Shown piece by piece: positions 34,969 to 45,318 of a stretch of 64,000 nucleotides of DNA (positions within the stretch are counted from its first letter, which is position 1; every line of letters starts with the position of its first letter). Below the pieces are notes generated by a model that saw nothing but the letters and a program-made list of their open reading frames with translations, was not told the DNA's origin and did not search any database. A program made the translations under genes and the position numbers. This stretch comes from Sphingomonas sp. (lineage in GTDB: Bacteria; Pseudomonadota; Alphaproteobacteria; Sphingomonadales; Sphingomonadaceae), in the NCBI GenBank assembly GCA_017418975.1, contig JAFOMG010000011.1, positions 558,001 through 622,000 of the forward strand, read 5' to 3'.

Positions 34969-35598
34969 CTATGCCGTCCGGCCGCGCGGCCAGCAGAGGA
35001 GAAGGAGCAGCGCTGCCGCCGCATGGCTGGCGAGGATCGCGGCGGGCACGCCGTTCCATACCGGCTCGGCGGGCAGCAGCGCGCCCATCAGCATGCGCTT
35101 GAAGAACAGGTCCCACAGCATCGGCAGCACCAGCAGGGCCGCGAAGCCCGCCATCCGGTGACGGCGGGGCAGCCGGCGCCAGGCAAGGAGGAGCGGCGGC
35201 AGCGCGAGCGCCACGGTGAGCGCCAGCATCGCGGGAAAGCCGAGGGCATCGCCGAACAGCGCCCTGCCGATGATCCGCTCGTCGCCGCCGCCCGTCGCCA
35301 CGGTGACGATGCGCGCGAGCGGTAGGTTGGCGAAGATCAGGAACAGGCCCAGCGGACCGCGCAGCGCGGCGCCCGCATAGATCAGCAGCCAGCTGAGCGC
35401 CGGCCCGGCCAGCGCCGCGATCCAGGCGGCCGAAGCCGGGCAGGCATCGGGCAGGGTGAAGCTGGCCAGCGTCATGCCGCCCCAGGCACCGCAGACGACG
35501 CGGCCGGCGAGATGATGGGCCAGTTCGTGCGCGCCGAGGCAGAGCCACGAAAGCGCGGCGAGGAACGGCAGCGCGCGGGCGCCGGGCCAGCGGGACAT
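34969..35598 (-). CDS. Polytopic membrane protein with HExxH motif
   Basis: A 209-residue protein with about six hydrophobic helices. HELAHHLAG near residue 24 carries an HExxH zinc motif inside the first helix, as in intramembrane site-2 proteases (M50). I see no clear second motif (NxxPxxxLDG), though FANLPLAR (about residue 107) is loosely similar. So it may be a divergent M50-like peptidase or an unrelated protein. Lies 8 bp downstream of a YtrA-type GntR regulator in the same direction. Confidence 0.6.
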   Translation of the reverse strand: MSRWPGARALPFLAALSWLCLGAHELAHHLAGRVVCGAWGGMTLASFTLPDACPASAAWIAALAGPALSWLLIYAGAALRGPLGLFLIFANLPLARIVTVATGGGDERIIGRALFGDALGFPAMLALTVALALPPLLLAWRRLPRRHRMAGFAALLVLPMLWDLFFKRMLMGALLPAEPVWNGVPAAILASHAAAALLLLLCWPRGRTA

Positions 35599-35606
35599 GG
35601 CCCGGC

Positions 35607-35963
35607 TCAGGCGGTTTCGCGGTCGAACAATTCCCGGGCGTCGAGGCCGAGCAGCGCGATATGCTCCTTCACGCGCGGCCAATAGCCGGTGAGGAAGCGC
35701 TCGCGCTCGGCGATCCGCAGCTTCTCCACCGCGCCCGGCAGCACGAACATGCCGACGCCGCGACGCACCTCGACATAGCCGTCGTCCTGGAAGCTCTGAT
35801 AGGCCTTGGCCACCGTGAGCGGATTGGCGCCGTGCTCGGCCGCCAGCGCGCGCACCGACGGAAGCTGATCCCCTGCCCGGTATTGCCCGCGCAGGATCGC
35901 CGCGGCGATGCTGGCGCGCAGCTTGAGGTAGACCGGGCTGTCCTCATGCTCTAGCGCTGTCAT
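35607..35963 (-). CDS. GntR-family regulator, YtrA subfamily
   Basis: A 118-residue repressor with N-terminal winged helix: PVYLKLRASIAAAILRG, AGDQLPSVRALAAEHGANPLTVAKAYQSFQDDGYVEVRRGVGMFV, followed by a short dimerising helical tail, as in YtrA. This subfamily usually controls membrane-protein or ABC genes in its own operon, which fits the HExxH membrane gene just downstream. ATG at 35963; a TTG at 35981 lies in an AT-rich TATTAT patch that is more likely promoter. Confidence 0.85.
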   Translation of the reverse strand: MTALEHEDSPVYLKLRASIAAAILRGQYRAGDQLPSVRALAAEHGANPLTVAKAYQSFQDDGYVEVRRGVGMFVLPGAVEKLRIAERERFLTGYWPRVKEHIALLGLDARELFDRETA

Positions 35964-35981
35964 GCTGCGATAATACACCAA

Positions 35982-36581
35982 TCAGGCGTCGGGTCCATAC
36001 CCCGGATTCCACGTATGTACGATTTCGGACAGTAGGGGCCGCGGGCGCTCCTCCAGCGGCAGGGCGGGGGTGCCGATGAAGACGAATCCGGCGATCTTCT
36101 GCGGTGCGTTCCCGAACAGGTCGCGCACCGCGTCCGAATAGGCGGCCCAGCCGGTGATCCAGGCGCCGGCGAAGCCCATGGCGTGCGCGGCGTGGAGCAG
36201 GTTCATGCAGGCGGCGCCCGCGGAGAGCTCCTGCTCCCAGGCCGGGATCTTGTGCGGCACCACGGGCGCGGAGAGCACCACCACCAGCGCGGGCGCCTGG
36301 CTGGCGAACTGAAGCGCCGCCTCCTCGTCGCGTGCCGTGCAGTCGGGCTTCTCGCTACGCAGTATCGCGACGAGCCGCTCGCCCAGCGCAGCCCGCGCCA
36401 CCGGGGGCACGATCACGAAGCGCCAGGGAAAGAGCTTGCCATGATCGGGCGTGCGTGCGGCGATCCCGATCATCGCCTCGAGCTGCTCGGGGCCGGGCCC
36501 GGGCCCGGCCATGTCGCGCGGCTTGCCCGAGCGGCGGGTGCGGAGGAGCGAGAGCGGGGTGGAGGTGTCGTTGAAGGCCAT
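35982..36581 (-). CDS. Nitroreductase family protein (YdjA-like)
   Basis: A 199-residue FMN-dependent oxidoreductase. Seen: NDTSTPLSLLRTRRSGKPRDM (FMN-binding RRS), ARTPDHGKLFPWRFVIV, AACMNLLHAAHAMGFAGAWITGW and FVFIGTPALPLEERPRP, matching the YdjA subgroup. Reduces nitro compounds or quinones with NAD(P)H. The exact start (36581 or three codons upstream) is uncertain. Confidence 0.87.
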   Translation of the reverse strand: MAFNDTSTPLSLLRTRRSGKPRDMAGPGPGPEQLEAMIGIAARTPDHGKLFPWRFVIVPPVARAALGERLVAILRSEKPDCTARDEEAALQFASQAPALVVVLSAPVVPHKIPAWEQELSAGAACMNLLHAAHAMGFAGAWITGWAAYSDAVRDLFGNAPQKIAGFVFIGTPALPLEERPRPLLSEIVHTWNPGYGPDA

Positions 36582-36713
36582 GGGGCGCATCTAGGGTCGG
36601 CTTGCGGGCGCGCCAAGCCGTGGAGTGCGATCGAAACGGTGGTAAAACGATTCGACTGCCCAATGGTTCGGCGGGAAGCTCGCCGCCGGAAGCCGGTATC
36701 GAGGAGGAAGGGC

Positions 36714-36986
36714 ATGACCGAGGGCGAGGCGCTGGTTGCGGATCCGCGTTATCCGCAGGCCGGCAGGATCAAGGCCGTCACCTGGCTGGACGCAACCTCG
36801 GGCGTGATCACTTTCAATGGACCGCTCAGGACGCCATATCGGCAATTCGCGATAGCGGCCACCGTCTTTGCCGTCAGCAGGGCCAGCAGCGGTGCCAGAC
36901 GGTTCGAGTTCTCCTATAGCGGCGGGCGATCGCCGGATCACATTCGCGGCCTGCTGAAGGTGGGCGCCACCATCGTGCTCCAATAG
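36714..36986 (+). CDS. Small hypothetical protein
   Basis: A 90-residue protein with a very strong ribosome site (GAGGAGGAAGGGC) before its ATG. Sequence has the run RIKAVTWLDATSGVITFNGPL, an Ala-rich segment FAIAATVFAVSRASSGAR, and ends HIRGLLKVGATIVLQ; it looks like an alpha/beta fold of mainly strands. No family recognised and no evident partner. Codon usage resembles its neighbours only partly (more A/T). Confidence 0.55.
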   Translation: MTEGEALVADPRYPQAGRIKAVTWLDATSGVITFNGPLRTPYRQFAIAATVFAVSRASSGARRFEFSYSGGRSPDHIRGLLKVGATIVLQ

Positions 36987-37142
36987 AGCGGGCTCGCATG
37001 TCAGCGCGTTGCTCCGATGCGCGCCGTCCGGGGATGCTGCGCACAACGGCCCATGCTTTACAGCCGCTTCATTCCGTCTAGTTTGGCCGCCCATGCGCCG
37101 GGTCCATGACCCGGAACCGATATCTAAAGGGCAATAAACCGC

Positions 37143-38939
37143 ATGGTCGAAACTCCAACCGCCGACAATCCGGCAGAACCGGACATCACCCACGTCAATC
37201 CCGCCGCGGAGAAGACGTGGTTCGGGCATCCCCGTCAGCTGGCGCGCATGTTCACCACCGAGATGTGGGAGCGCTTCGGCTATTACGGCATGCGCGCGCT
37301 GCTGACGCTCTACCTCACGCAGCATTTCATGTTCGGCGATCGCGAGGCGACCGGCCTTTATGGCGGCTATACCGCCCTCGTCTATCTCACCCCGCTGATC
37401 GGTGGCTATCTGGCCGACCAGTATCTGGGCTCGAAGCGTGCGGTGAAGTTCGGCGCGATCATCATGTCGCTCGGCTATCTGATCCTCTGCTTCGGCGGCC
37501 CCACCGCCAAGCCGCATGCGACGATCGACGGCCAGCGCTACGAAGTCTCGATCGGCAAGTCGGCGGAGGGCAAGGAAGTCCGCTACGTCGTCGACGGCGC
37601 GAAGAAGCTCGAGATCAAGGGCAATGACGACGGCACCGTCGACCTGCTCGATGCAGGCGCCGTCGCCCGCAAGGTCGAGAAGGGCAGCTTCGAATCCGGC
37701 GCGGACCGCAACGCCTTCTACGTGATGGTGATGCTGATCGCGCTGTCGATGGTGTCGGTGGGCAACGGCTTCTTCAAGCCGAACATCTCCACCATGGTCG
37801 GCGAACTCTACGAGCAGGGCGACCGACGACGCGACAGCGGCTTCACCATCTTCTACATGGGCATCAACACCGGCTCGCTCTTCTCGCAGATCCTCTGCCC
37901 CTGGCTCGCGGTCGCCTATGGCTGGAGCTGGGGCTTCGGCCTTGCCGCGATCGGCATGATGATCTCCTGGGCGCTGATCCAGTTCAACGGCGGCAAGCTC
38001 GACGGCTATGGCGAGCCGCCGGCCAAGCCGGGCGTCCACCGCCAGCAATGGATCATCTATGCGGTGGCGCTCTGCGTCGTGCCGCTCTTCTACCTGCTCT
38101 ACGTCAACCTGATGCACTCGGCCGCGCCCGCCGCGGGTTCCGGCTTCCTCGGCTATGTCGCGTCGCTGCCGCTGATGGGCAAGCTGCTGTTCGGCTCGTT
38201 CCTGCTCGGCGTGCCGGCGATCCTGGTCTGGTCGTTCCTCGCGGGCAGCAGGACCGAGTTCCAGATGATGCTGGCGGCGATGGTGCTGATCGTCTTCAAC
38301 GTGGTGTTCTGGACGCTGTTCGAGCAGGCGGGCTCGTCGCTCACCCTGTTCGCGGACCGCAACACCGATCTCTCCGTGTTCGGGCTGTTCACCATCACCG
38401 CGGGCCAGACCCAGTTCTTCAACGCGGCTTTCATCGTGCTGCTCGCGCCGTTCATGTCGATGCTGTGGACCGCGCTGGCGAAGCGCGGGCTGGAGCCGTC
38501 GATCCCGGTCAAGTTCGGCATCGCGCTGATCGGCGTGGCGGCGGGCTTCCTGCTGCTCGTCTGGGGTTCCCGCTATGCCGATGCCAATTTCCAGGTGGGC
38601 ATCTGGTGGCTGGCCGGCCTCTATTTCATCCACTCTTTCGCCGAGCTGTGCATCTCGCCGGTCGGCCTGTCGATGATCACCAAGCTGTCGATCGCGCGCG
38701 TGGTCGGGCTGATGATGGGCGTGTGGTTCCTGTCGATCTCGGTGGCGCAATATTTCGCCGGCGTGATCGCGCAGTTCGCCAGCGTCGACACGGTGGGTGG
38801 CCAGGTGACCAACCTCAAGACCAGCCTCACCGTCTATGTCGACGTGTTCACCACCATCTCGATTGCGGCGATCCTCCTCGGCGTGCTGCTCCTGCTGCTG
38901 AGCTGGCCGCTGAAATACTGGATGCACGGCGTGAAATAA
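37143..38939 (+). CDS. POT/PTR family proton-dependent oligopeptide transporter
   Basis: A 598-residue inner-membrane symporter importing di- and tripeptides with protons. Seen: the ExxERFxYYG motif as EMWERFGYYG (40-49), GGYLADQYLGSKRAV, and the POT signature GNGFFKPNISTMVGELY; FAELCISPVGLSM is late. Unusual feature: between helices 3 and 4 a polar, strand-rich insertion of about 75 residues (about 119-195). Followed by a strong terminator. Confidence 0.9.
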   Translation: MVETPTADNPAEPDITHVNPAAEKTWFGHPRQLARMFTTEMWERFGYYGMRALLTLYLTQHFMFGDREATGLYGGYTALVYLTPLIGGYLADQYLGSKRAVKFGAIIMSLGYLILCFGGPTAKPHATIDGQRYEVSIGKSAEGKEVRYVVDGAKKLEIKGNDDGTVDLLDAGAVARKVEKGSFESGADRNAFYVMVMLIALSMVSVGNGFFKPNISTMVGELYEQGDRRRDSGFTIFYMGINTGSLFSQILCPWLAVAYGWSWGFGLAAIGMMISWALIQFNGGKLDGYGEPPAKPGVHRQQWIIYAVALCVVPLFYLLYVNLMHSAAPAAGSGFLGYVASLPLMGKLLFGSFLLGVPAILVWSFLAGSRTEFQMMLAAMVLIVFNVVFWTLFEQAGSSLTLFADRNTDLSVFGLFTITAGQTQFFNAAFIVLLAPFMSMLWTALAKRGLEPSIPVKFGIALIGVAAGFLLLVWGSRYADANFQVGIWWLAGLYFIHSFAELCISPVGLSMITKLSIARVVGLMMGVWFLSISVAQYFAGVIAQFASVDTVGGQVTNLKTSLTVYVDVFTTISIAAILLGVLLLLLSWPLKYWMHGVK

Positions 38940-38989
38940 GCGCCGCGCATTCCGCGCAAAGGAAAAGGGCCCGCGCATGAGCGCAAACG

Positions 38990-39020
38990 AAAAGGGGGAG
39001 CGGCGACGCTCCCCCTTTTT
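38990..39020. terminator. Bidirectional rho-independent terminator
   Basis: GGGGGAGCG and CGCTCCCCC form a perfect 9-bp stem with a GCGA loop, preceded by AAAA and followed by TTTTT. It serves the peptide-transporter gene on the plus strand and the 38-residue small gene on the minus strand, whose stop is 22 bp away. Confidence 0.88.
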
Positions 39021-39041
39021 GCGTGTGCTGGCGGCGCCCGG

Positions 39042-39158
39042 TCAGGCGGCGAGGCGCAGCTCGACCTGCTCGTCGGCGACGGGGCGGGGCGCCGGAACGG
39101 CGACCGGCAGCGTGACTTCGCGGCGAGCGGCGAGGAAGAGCGAGATAAGCGAGAACAT
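39042..39158 (-). CDS. 38-residue small protein
   Basis: A short open frame of 38 codons with an amphipathic or membrane-seeking start (MFSLISLFLAARREV), a central Pro-rich VAVPAPRPVADE and a C-terminal QVELRLAA. Support for it being real: GAGGG seven bases before the ATG, a bidirectional terminator 22 bp after the stop, and two perfect 17-bp dyads upstream. No family recognised. Confidence 0.55.
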   Translation of the reverse strand: MFSLISLFLAARREVTLPVAVPAPRPVADEQVELRLAA

Positions 39159-39217
39159 CGTGAAACCCTCATGCGTGCATGCTTTGCTGCGATGCAGCAT
39201 CGAGCAAATGGGTCAGG

Positions 39218-39271
39218 GTTGCGCTTTGCGCAACTGCAATGGGTTGGGGAGTGAGTTGCAGGAAGTGCAAC
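39218..39271. promoter_or_regulatory. Two matched GTTGC-N7-GCAAC dyads upstream of the small gene
   Basis: GTTGCGCTTTGCGCAAC at 39218-39234 and GTTGCAGGAAGTGCAAC at 39255-39271 share identical 5-bp ends, extending to 7 and 6 paired bases, with centres 37 bp apart. They are 60-113 bp from the small-gene start. Likely a pair of binding sites for one dimeric regulator. Confidence 0.55.
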
Positions 39272-39365
39272 CATATCTCCTTCGGCATGCTGCACTCGTT
39301 TCAGCATCCAACGCGCGATGGGCGGGGCGCTTGCGCTTCGTGCCTGTCGCTTGCCGATAGCTGGA

Positions 39366-39603
39366 CCCCGAAACAAGTTGGCGTTTATCCCCTTGGGCCA
39401 AGGACACCCCATTCCGTCATCCCCGCGAAGGCGGGGATCCAGGGCCAGGCGCGGCACAGGTGCAAGGAATTCCCGGCACTTCCGGAGAGCGTTCGCGCGG
39501 TGGCGCCGATATCCCGTAACTACCCTGGATCCCCGCCTGCGCGGGGATGACGGCGATCGGGCACTCCTTGTCTTTACGGGATAAGCGCCAACTTGTTTCA
39601 GGG
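39366..39603. repeat. Nested inverted-repeat element, MITE/REPIN-like
   Basis: Outer arms at 39366-39391 and 39578-39603 match in 24 of 26 positions as inverted repeats. Inside them a second inverted pair (39415-39444 and 39523-39553) consists of two GTCATCCCCGC-type units pointing at each other. The centre (39445-39522) has no open frame of note. The rest of the long gene-free gap 39159-39636 holds only the dyads and small imperfect repeats. Confidence 0.7.
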
Positions 39604-39636
39604 CGACGGGGGAGCGGGGGATCCCGTCTGGCTTCG

Positions 39637-40308
39637 TTACCGCTTCCGCCCGAACCAGATCACGTGCCGCGGCCCCTTGCCGTTGCTGCGCGCGCGGACC
39701 GCGACTTCCTCCACCTGGAAGCCGGTATCCTTCATGCGCCGGGCAAAGGCGTTGTCGGGCGCGGCGGACCAGACCGCCAGCACGCCGCCGGGCCTGAGCG
39801 CCTCCCATTGCTTCTGCAGCCCGCGCGGCGAATAGAGCCGGTCGTTGGCGTTGCGGGTCAGCCCGTCCGGGCCGTTGTCGACGTCGAGCAGGATCGCGTC
39901 ATACGTCGCGCGCGCGCGGCCGATCACCGCGGCGACGTCGTCGAGCACCACGTCGACGCGCGGATCGTCGAGGCAGCCGGCGGCCAGCTCGGCCATCGGC
40001 CCCTTCGCCCATGCGATGATCTCCGGCACCAGCTCGGCGACGGTCAGCCTGGCGCCCGGGCCCAGCGCCGCCTGCGCCGCGCGCAGGGTGAAGCCCATCC
40101 CATAGCCGCCGATCAGCAGATGCGGCGCCGCGCCGTCGAGCCGTTCGCAGCTCATCACCGCCAGCGCTTCCTCCGAGCCGCTCATCCGGCTCGACATCAG
40201 CTCGTTGCGATCGAGCACGATCATGAAGTCGCGCCCGCGGCGGAACAGGCGCAGCGCCTCGCCCCCGCCGGGGACGATCGCGGTGTCGATGAGTTCGCGT
40301 GGAGTCAT
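39637..40308 (-). CDS. Spermidine synthase-like methyltransferase-fold protein
   Basis: A 223-residue protein of the polyamine aminopropyltransferase/spermidine-synthase superfamily: DFMIVLDRNELMSSRMSGSEEALA, LIGGYGMGFTLRAAQAALG (SAM/dcSAM loop), VAELVPEIIAWAKG, DAILLDVDNGPDGL and LRPGGVLAVWSA. It lacks the N-terminal beta-domain of true spermidine synthases, so real polyamine synthesis is doubtful. AAGGGGC precedes the ATG. Confidence 0.78.
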   Translation of the reverse strand: MTPRELIDTAIVPGGGEALRLFRRGRDFMIVLDRNELMSSRMSGSEEALAVMSCERLDGAAPHLLIGGYGMGFTLRAAQAALGPGARLTVAELVPEIIAWAKGPMAELAAGCLDDPRVDVVLDDVAAVIGRARATYDAILLDVDNGPDGLTRNANDRLYSPRGLQKQWEALRPGGVLAVWSAAPDNAFARRMKDTGFQVEEVAVRARSNGKGPRHVIWFGRKR

Positions 40309-40544
40309 GCGCCCCTTTGCCGCGCCCGGCCATGCGGTTGCAATGTAGGATTTCGTCCGATCTGCTGTCGGCGGCCGGCGCGCTGCCCGGCCGCTCTTTG
40401 AAGCCGTTGGAAAGATAGGATCAGCCGCGCGCAACGATATTGCGCCGGCACCCGGGCCGCCGCGCTCGCCATATGTCGGGACCTTTCGTGACTTTCCGTC
40501 GCCCGGGGCGCGCCGTTGCCCGAGTCGCGGGAACGCGCATGTAG

Positions 40545-40579
40545 GAAAACGAAAACGGCCCGGCATCGCTGCCGGGCCG
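40545..40579 (-). terminator. Rho-independent terminator after the M13 peptidase
   Basis: On the minus strand CGGCCCGGCA and TGCCGGGCCG form a 10-bp stem with a 4-nt loop, followed by TTTTCGTTTT. It begins 25 bp beyond the peptidase stop. The rest of the 295-bp gap to 40309 shows no gene. Confidence 0.85.
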
Positions 40580-40603
40580 CTTCCTTCGGCGAAGCCCGAG
40601 GGC

Positions 40604-42634
40604 TTACCAGATGTGCACGCGCTGCGCGGGCGCGAGGTACAGCTTGTCGCCCGGCTGGATGTTGAACGCCTTGTACCAGGCATCGACGTTGCGGACGATG
40701 CCGTTGACGCGGAACATCGCCGGCGAGTGCGGGTCGGTCAGCGCCAGCTGGCGGGCGGTGCCCTCGCGCAGCTTGGTCTGCCAGGCCTGGGCATAGGCCA
40801 GGAAGAAGCGCTGGTCGCCGGTCAGCCCGCCGATCACCGGCGCCTTGCCATGCTCGGCCTGATAGCGCTGATAGGCGCCGTACGCCGCCTCGACGCCGCC
40901 CAGGTCGCCGATATTCTCGCCCAGCGTCAGCGCGCCCTGCACATGGGTGCCCGGCACGGCCTCATAGGCGTCATATTGAGTCGAGAGCGCCTTGGTGCGG
41001 TCGCCGAACGCCTTCTTGGCGCCGTCGGTCCACCAGTTCTCGAACTTGCCCGTGGGGCCGAACTGGCTGCCCTGGTCGTCGAAGCCATGGCCCATCTCAT
41101 GGCCGATGATCGCGCCGATCGCGCCATAGTTCACGGCCGCATCGGCATTGGGATCGAAGAAGGGCGGCTGCAGGATCGCGGCCGGGAAGGTGATCTGGTT
41201 GGAGAGCGGGTTGTAATAGGCGTTCACCGTCTGCGGAGTCATGTCCCACAGGGTGCGGTCGACCGGCTTGGGGAAGCGCGACAGCTCGAGTTCGTGCTGG
41301 AACTCGCCCGAACGCATCGCATTGCCGAGCAGGTCGCCGCGGACGACCTTGAACGACGAATAGTCGATATACTTGTCCGGATGGCCGATGCGCGGCTCGA
41401 AGGCGGCAAGCTTGGCGAGCGCCTTCTGCTTGGTCCCCTCGTCCATCCAGGTCGAGGCGGCGATGCGCTCCTTGTACGAGGCGCGCAGATTCTCGATCAG
41501 CTCGGCCATCTGCTTCTCGGCCGCGGGCGGATAATATTTCGAGACGTAGATCGCGCCGACCGCCTCGCCGAGCGCGCCGTTGACCAGCTGCACGCCGCGC
41601 TTCCAGCGCTCGCGCTGCACCTTCACGCCCGACAGCGTCTGCGAATAGAAGGCGAAGCGGGTGTCGTCGAAGGCCTTGGGCAGGAACTGCGCATGATCGC
41701 TGACGAAGCGATAGGCGAGATAGTCCTTCCAGGCCTGGAGCGGGGTGGCGGTCATCAGCTTGCCGAGGGCGGTGACGGCGGTGTTCTGCGTCATCAGCAC
41801 CTTGGGCGAGCTCTCGAGACCGGCGGTCTTGAGCATCAGCGCCCAGTTGAAGTCGGGCGCCTTGGCCTTGAGGCCGGCCAGCGTCTGCGGGTCGTTGAGC
41901 TTGGCGATGTCGCGGCTCTCGGCCGGCGACCACTGGACCTTGGCCATCGCGGTCTCGAGCGCGACGATCGCGTCGGCCTTGGCGGCGGCATCGGGGATGC
42001 CCGCCAGCTCCTGGATCTTCTGGACATAGGCGCGATAGGCCTTGCGGAAGGCATCGTATTTCTCGCCTTCGAGCAGGTAATAGTCGCGCGGCATGCCCAG
42101 GCCGCCCTGGCCGGTGACCGCGGTGTAATGCGTCGGATCGGCAAGGTCGGGGATGATCCCCAGCTCGACCGGCGAGGCATAGCCGACGGTGGCGAACAGC
42201 ACCTGCAGCGCGTCGAGGTCCTTCACGCCGTTGATCCTGGCGAGATAGGGCTTGAGCGGCGCGGTGCCGAGCTTCTCGATGCCGGCCTCGTCCATCCAGC
42301 TGGCGTAGAAATCGCCGACCTGCCTGCCCGAGGCGCCATAGGCCGAGGGGTTCTTCGCCATGTCGTCGAGGATCGCGCGGACATTCGCCTCGGCCTCGAT
42401 CGAGAGCAGCGTGCCGAAGCCGGCCGAGGCGCGATCCGCGGCGATCTCGACGCGGTCGTTCCAGCCGCCGTTCGCGAAGGTCCAGAAATCGTCGCCCGGC
42501 TTCACGCTCGGCTTCTGCGCGGAAAGGTCGACGCCGAAGCTGCCATATTTCGGCTTGGCGGTCTGCGCCATCGCCGGCGAGACGGCGAGCAGTGCCACGC
42601 CGGCGGCCAGACGCACCATGTTGCTGATCTTCAT
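40604..42634 (-). CDS. Exported M13 family zinc metallopeptidase (neprilysin-like)
   Basis: A 676-residue secreted endopeptidase with signal peptide (ending SPAMAQ). Seen: FGVDLSAQKPSVKPGDDFWTFANGGW at the mature start (M13 N-domain), NAYYNPLSNQITFPAAIL, zinc motif GHEMGHGFDDQG, third ligand ENIGDLGG, and the C-terminal end VHIW with the near-terminal Trp required in the neprilysin family. Probably degrades peptides in the periplasm; a peptide transporter lies 1.6 kb away. A TGTAAC-N8-GTTACA dyad lies just upstream. Confidence 0.92.
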   Translation of the reverse strand: MKISNMVRLAAGVALLAVSPAMAQTAKPKYGSFGVDLSAQKPSVKPGDDFWTFANGGWNDRVEIAADRASAGFGTLLSIEAEANVRAILDDMAKNPSAYGASGRQVGDFYASWMDEAGIEKLGTAPLKPYLARINGVKDLDALQVLFATVGYASPVELGIIPDLADPTHYTAVTGQGGLGMPRDYYLLEGEKYDAFRKAYRAYVQKIQELAGIPDAAAKADAIVALETAMAKVQWSPAESRDIAKLNDPQTLAGLKAKAPDFNWALMLKTAGLESSPKVLMTQNTAVTALGKLMTATPLQAWKDYLAYRFVSDHAQFLPKAFDDTRFAFYSQTLSGVKVQRERWKRGVQLVNGALGEAVGAIYVSKYYPPAAEKQMAELIENLRASYKERIAASTWMDEGTKQKALAKLAAFEPRIGHPDKYIDYSSFKVVRGDLLGNAMRSGEFQHELELSRFPKPVDRTLWDMTPQTVNAYYNPLSNQITFPAAILQPPFFDPNADAAVNYGAIGAIIGHEMGHGFDDQGSQFGPTGKFENWWTDGAKKAFGDRTKALSTQYDAYEAVPGTHVQGALTLGENIGDLGGVEAAYGAYQRYQAEHGKAPVIGGLTGDQRFFLAYAQAWQTKLREGTARQLALTDPHSPAMFRVNGIVRNVDAWYKAFNIQPGDKLYLAPAQRVHIW

Positions 42635-42669
42635 GTTGAGGATTCCCCCGAAAGACTGTGTTAGCCGGA

Positions 42670-42689
42670 TGTAACGCCGGGTAGTTACA
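42670..42689. promoter_or_regulatory. Dyad upstream of the M13 peptidase
   Basis: TGTAAC (42670-42675) and GTTACA (42684-42689) are exact complements 8 bp apart in the 68-bp gap between the macrodomain gene and the peptidase. Possible operator; evidence is only the symmetry and position. Confidence 0.35.
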
Positions 42690-42702
42690 CTCGCAACGGG
42701 TT

Positions 42703-43217
42703 TCAGCTTCGCAATTCCTGTTCGTAGGCGGCCGTGATCTCGGCGCCGAACGTGGCGAAGATCAGCTGGAGCCCAGGGTCCTCGGCCAGCGCCCGGCGCG
42801 CCTCGGCCACGGCGATCCTTGTCGCCGCCGCGATCGGATAGCCATAGACGCCGCAGCTGATCGCCGGGAAGGCGAGGGTGCGGAAACCATGGGCGCGGGC
42901 GATCTCGAAGCAGCGGCGATAGCAGCTGGCGAGCAGTGCGGGCTCGCCCTTGCCGCCGCCTTGCCAGACCGGGCCGACGGTGTGGATGATGTGCCGGGCG
43001 GGGAGGCGATAGCCCTTGGTGAGCTTGGCGTCGCCGGTCTTGCAGCCGCCGAGCGACCGCAGCTTGCGGCACTCGTCGAGCAGTTCGGGCCCGGCCGCAC
43101 GGTGGATCGCGCCGTCCACGCCCCCGCCGCCGAGCAGCGACGTGTTGGCGGCGTTGACGATCGCATCCACGTCGAGGCGGGTGATGTCCCCCGCGACGAT
43201 CCGGATGCGATCCCCGC

Positions 43218-43221
<4 letters not shown>
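42703..43221 (-). CDS. Macrodomain protein (O-acetyl-ADP-ribose deacetylase-like)
   Basis: A 172-residue single macrodomain. [42 protein letters not shown] (split) and the later [12 protein letters not shown] are the ADP-ribose-binding loops of the YmdB/MacroD class; the catalytic region [17 protein letters not shown] is intact. These enzymes remove the acetyl group from O-acetyl-ADP-ribose, the sirtuin by-product, or ADP-ribose from proteins. The ATG overlaps the acs stop (ATGA), so it is coupled to acs. Confidence 0.9.
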
Positions 43222-45161
<1,940 letters not shown>

Positions 45162-45318
45162 CGCTACGGGCTCCTCATTTTATTGGCGTCTCTCTGCCCA
45201 AGCGCGGGCGCCGCGCCAAGCGCAGAATATGTTTCCGCGCATGATCCGGCATGAACCACGACAGACTGCGACAATATTCTTCTGGAACCGAAACGGCTTT
45301 GGAAACATCTAGAGTGCC

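Noticed and set aside
38977..39360. 127-codon frame on the plus strand after the peptide transporter
   Set aside because: It runs through the terminator stem and antisense to the small gene; arginine/serine-rich with no ribosome site.
39637..40308. Naming the gene speE
   Set aside because: The N-terminal domain of spermidine synthase is missing and no speD or polyamine gene is nearby.
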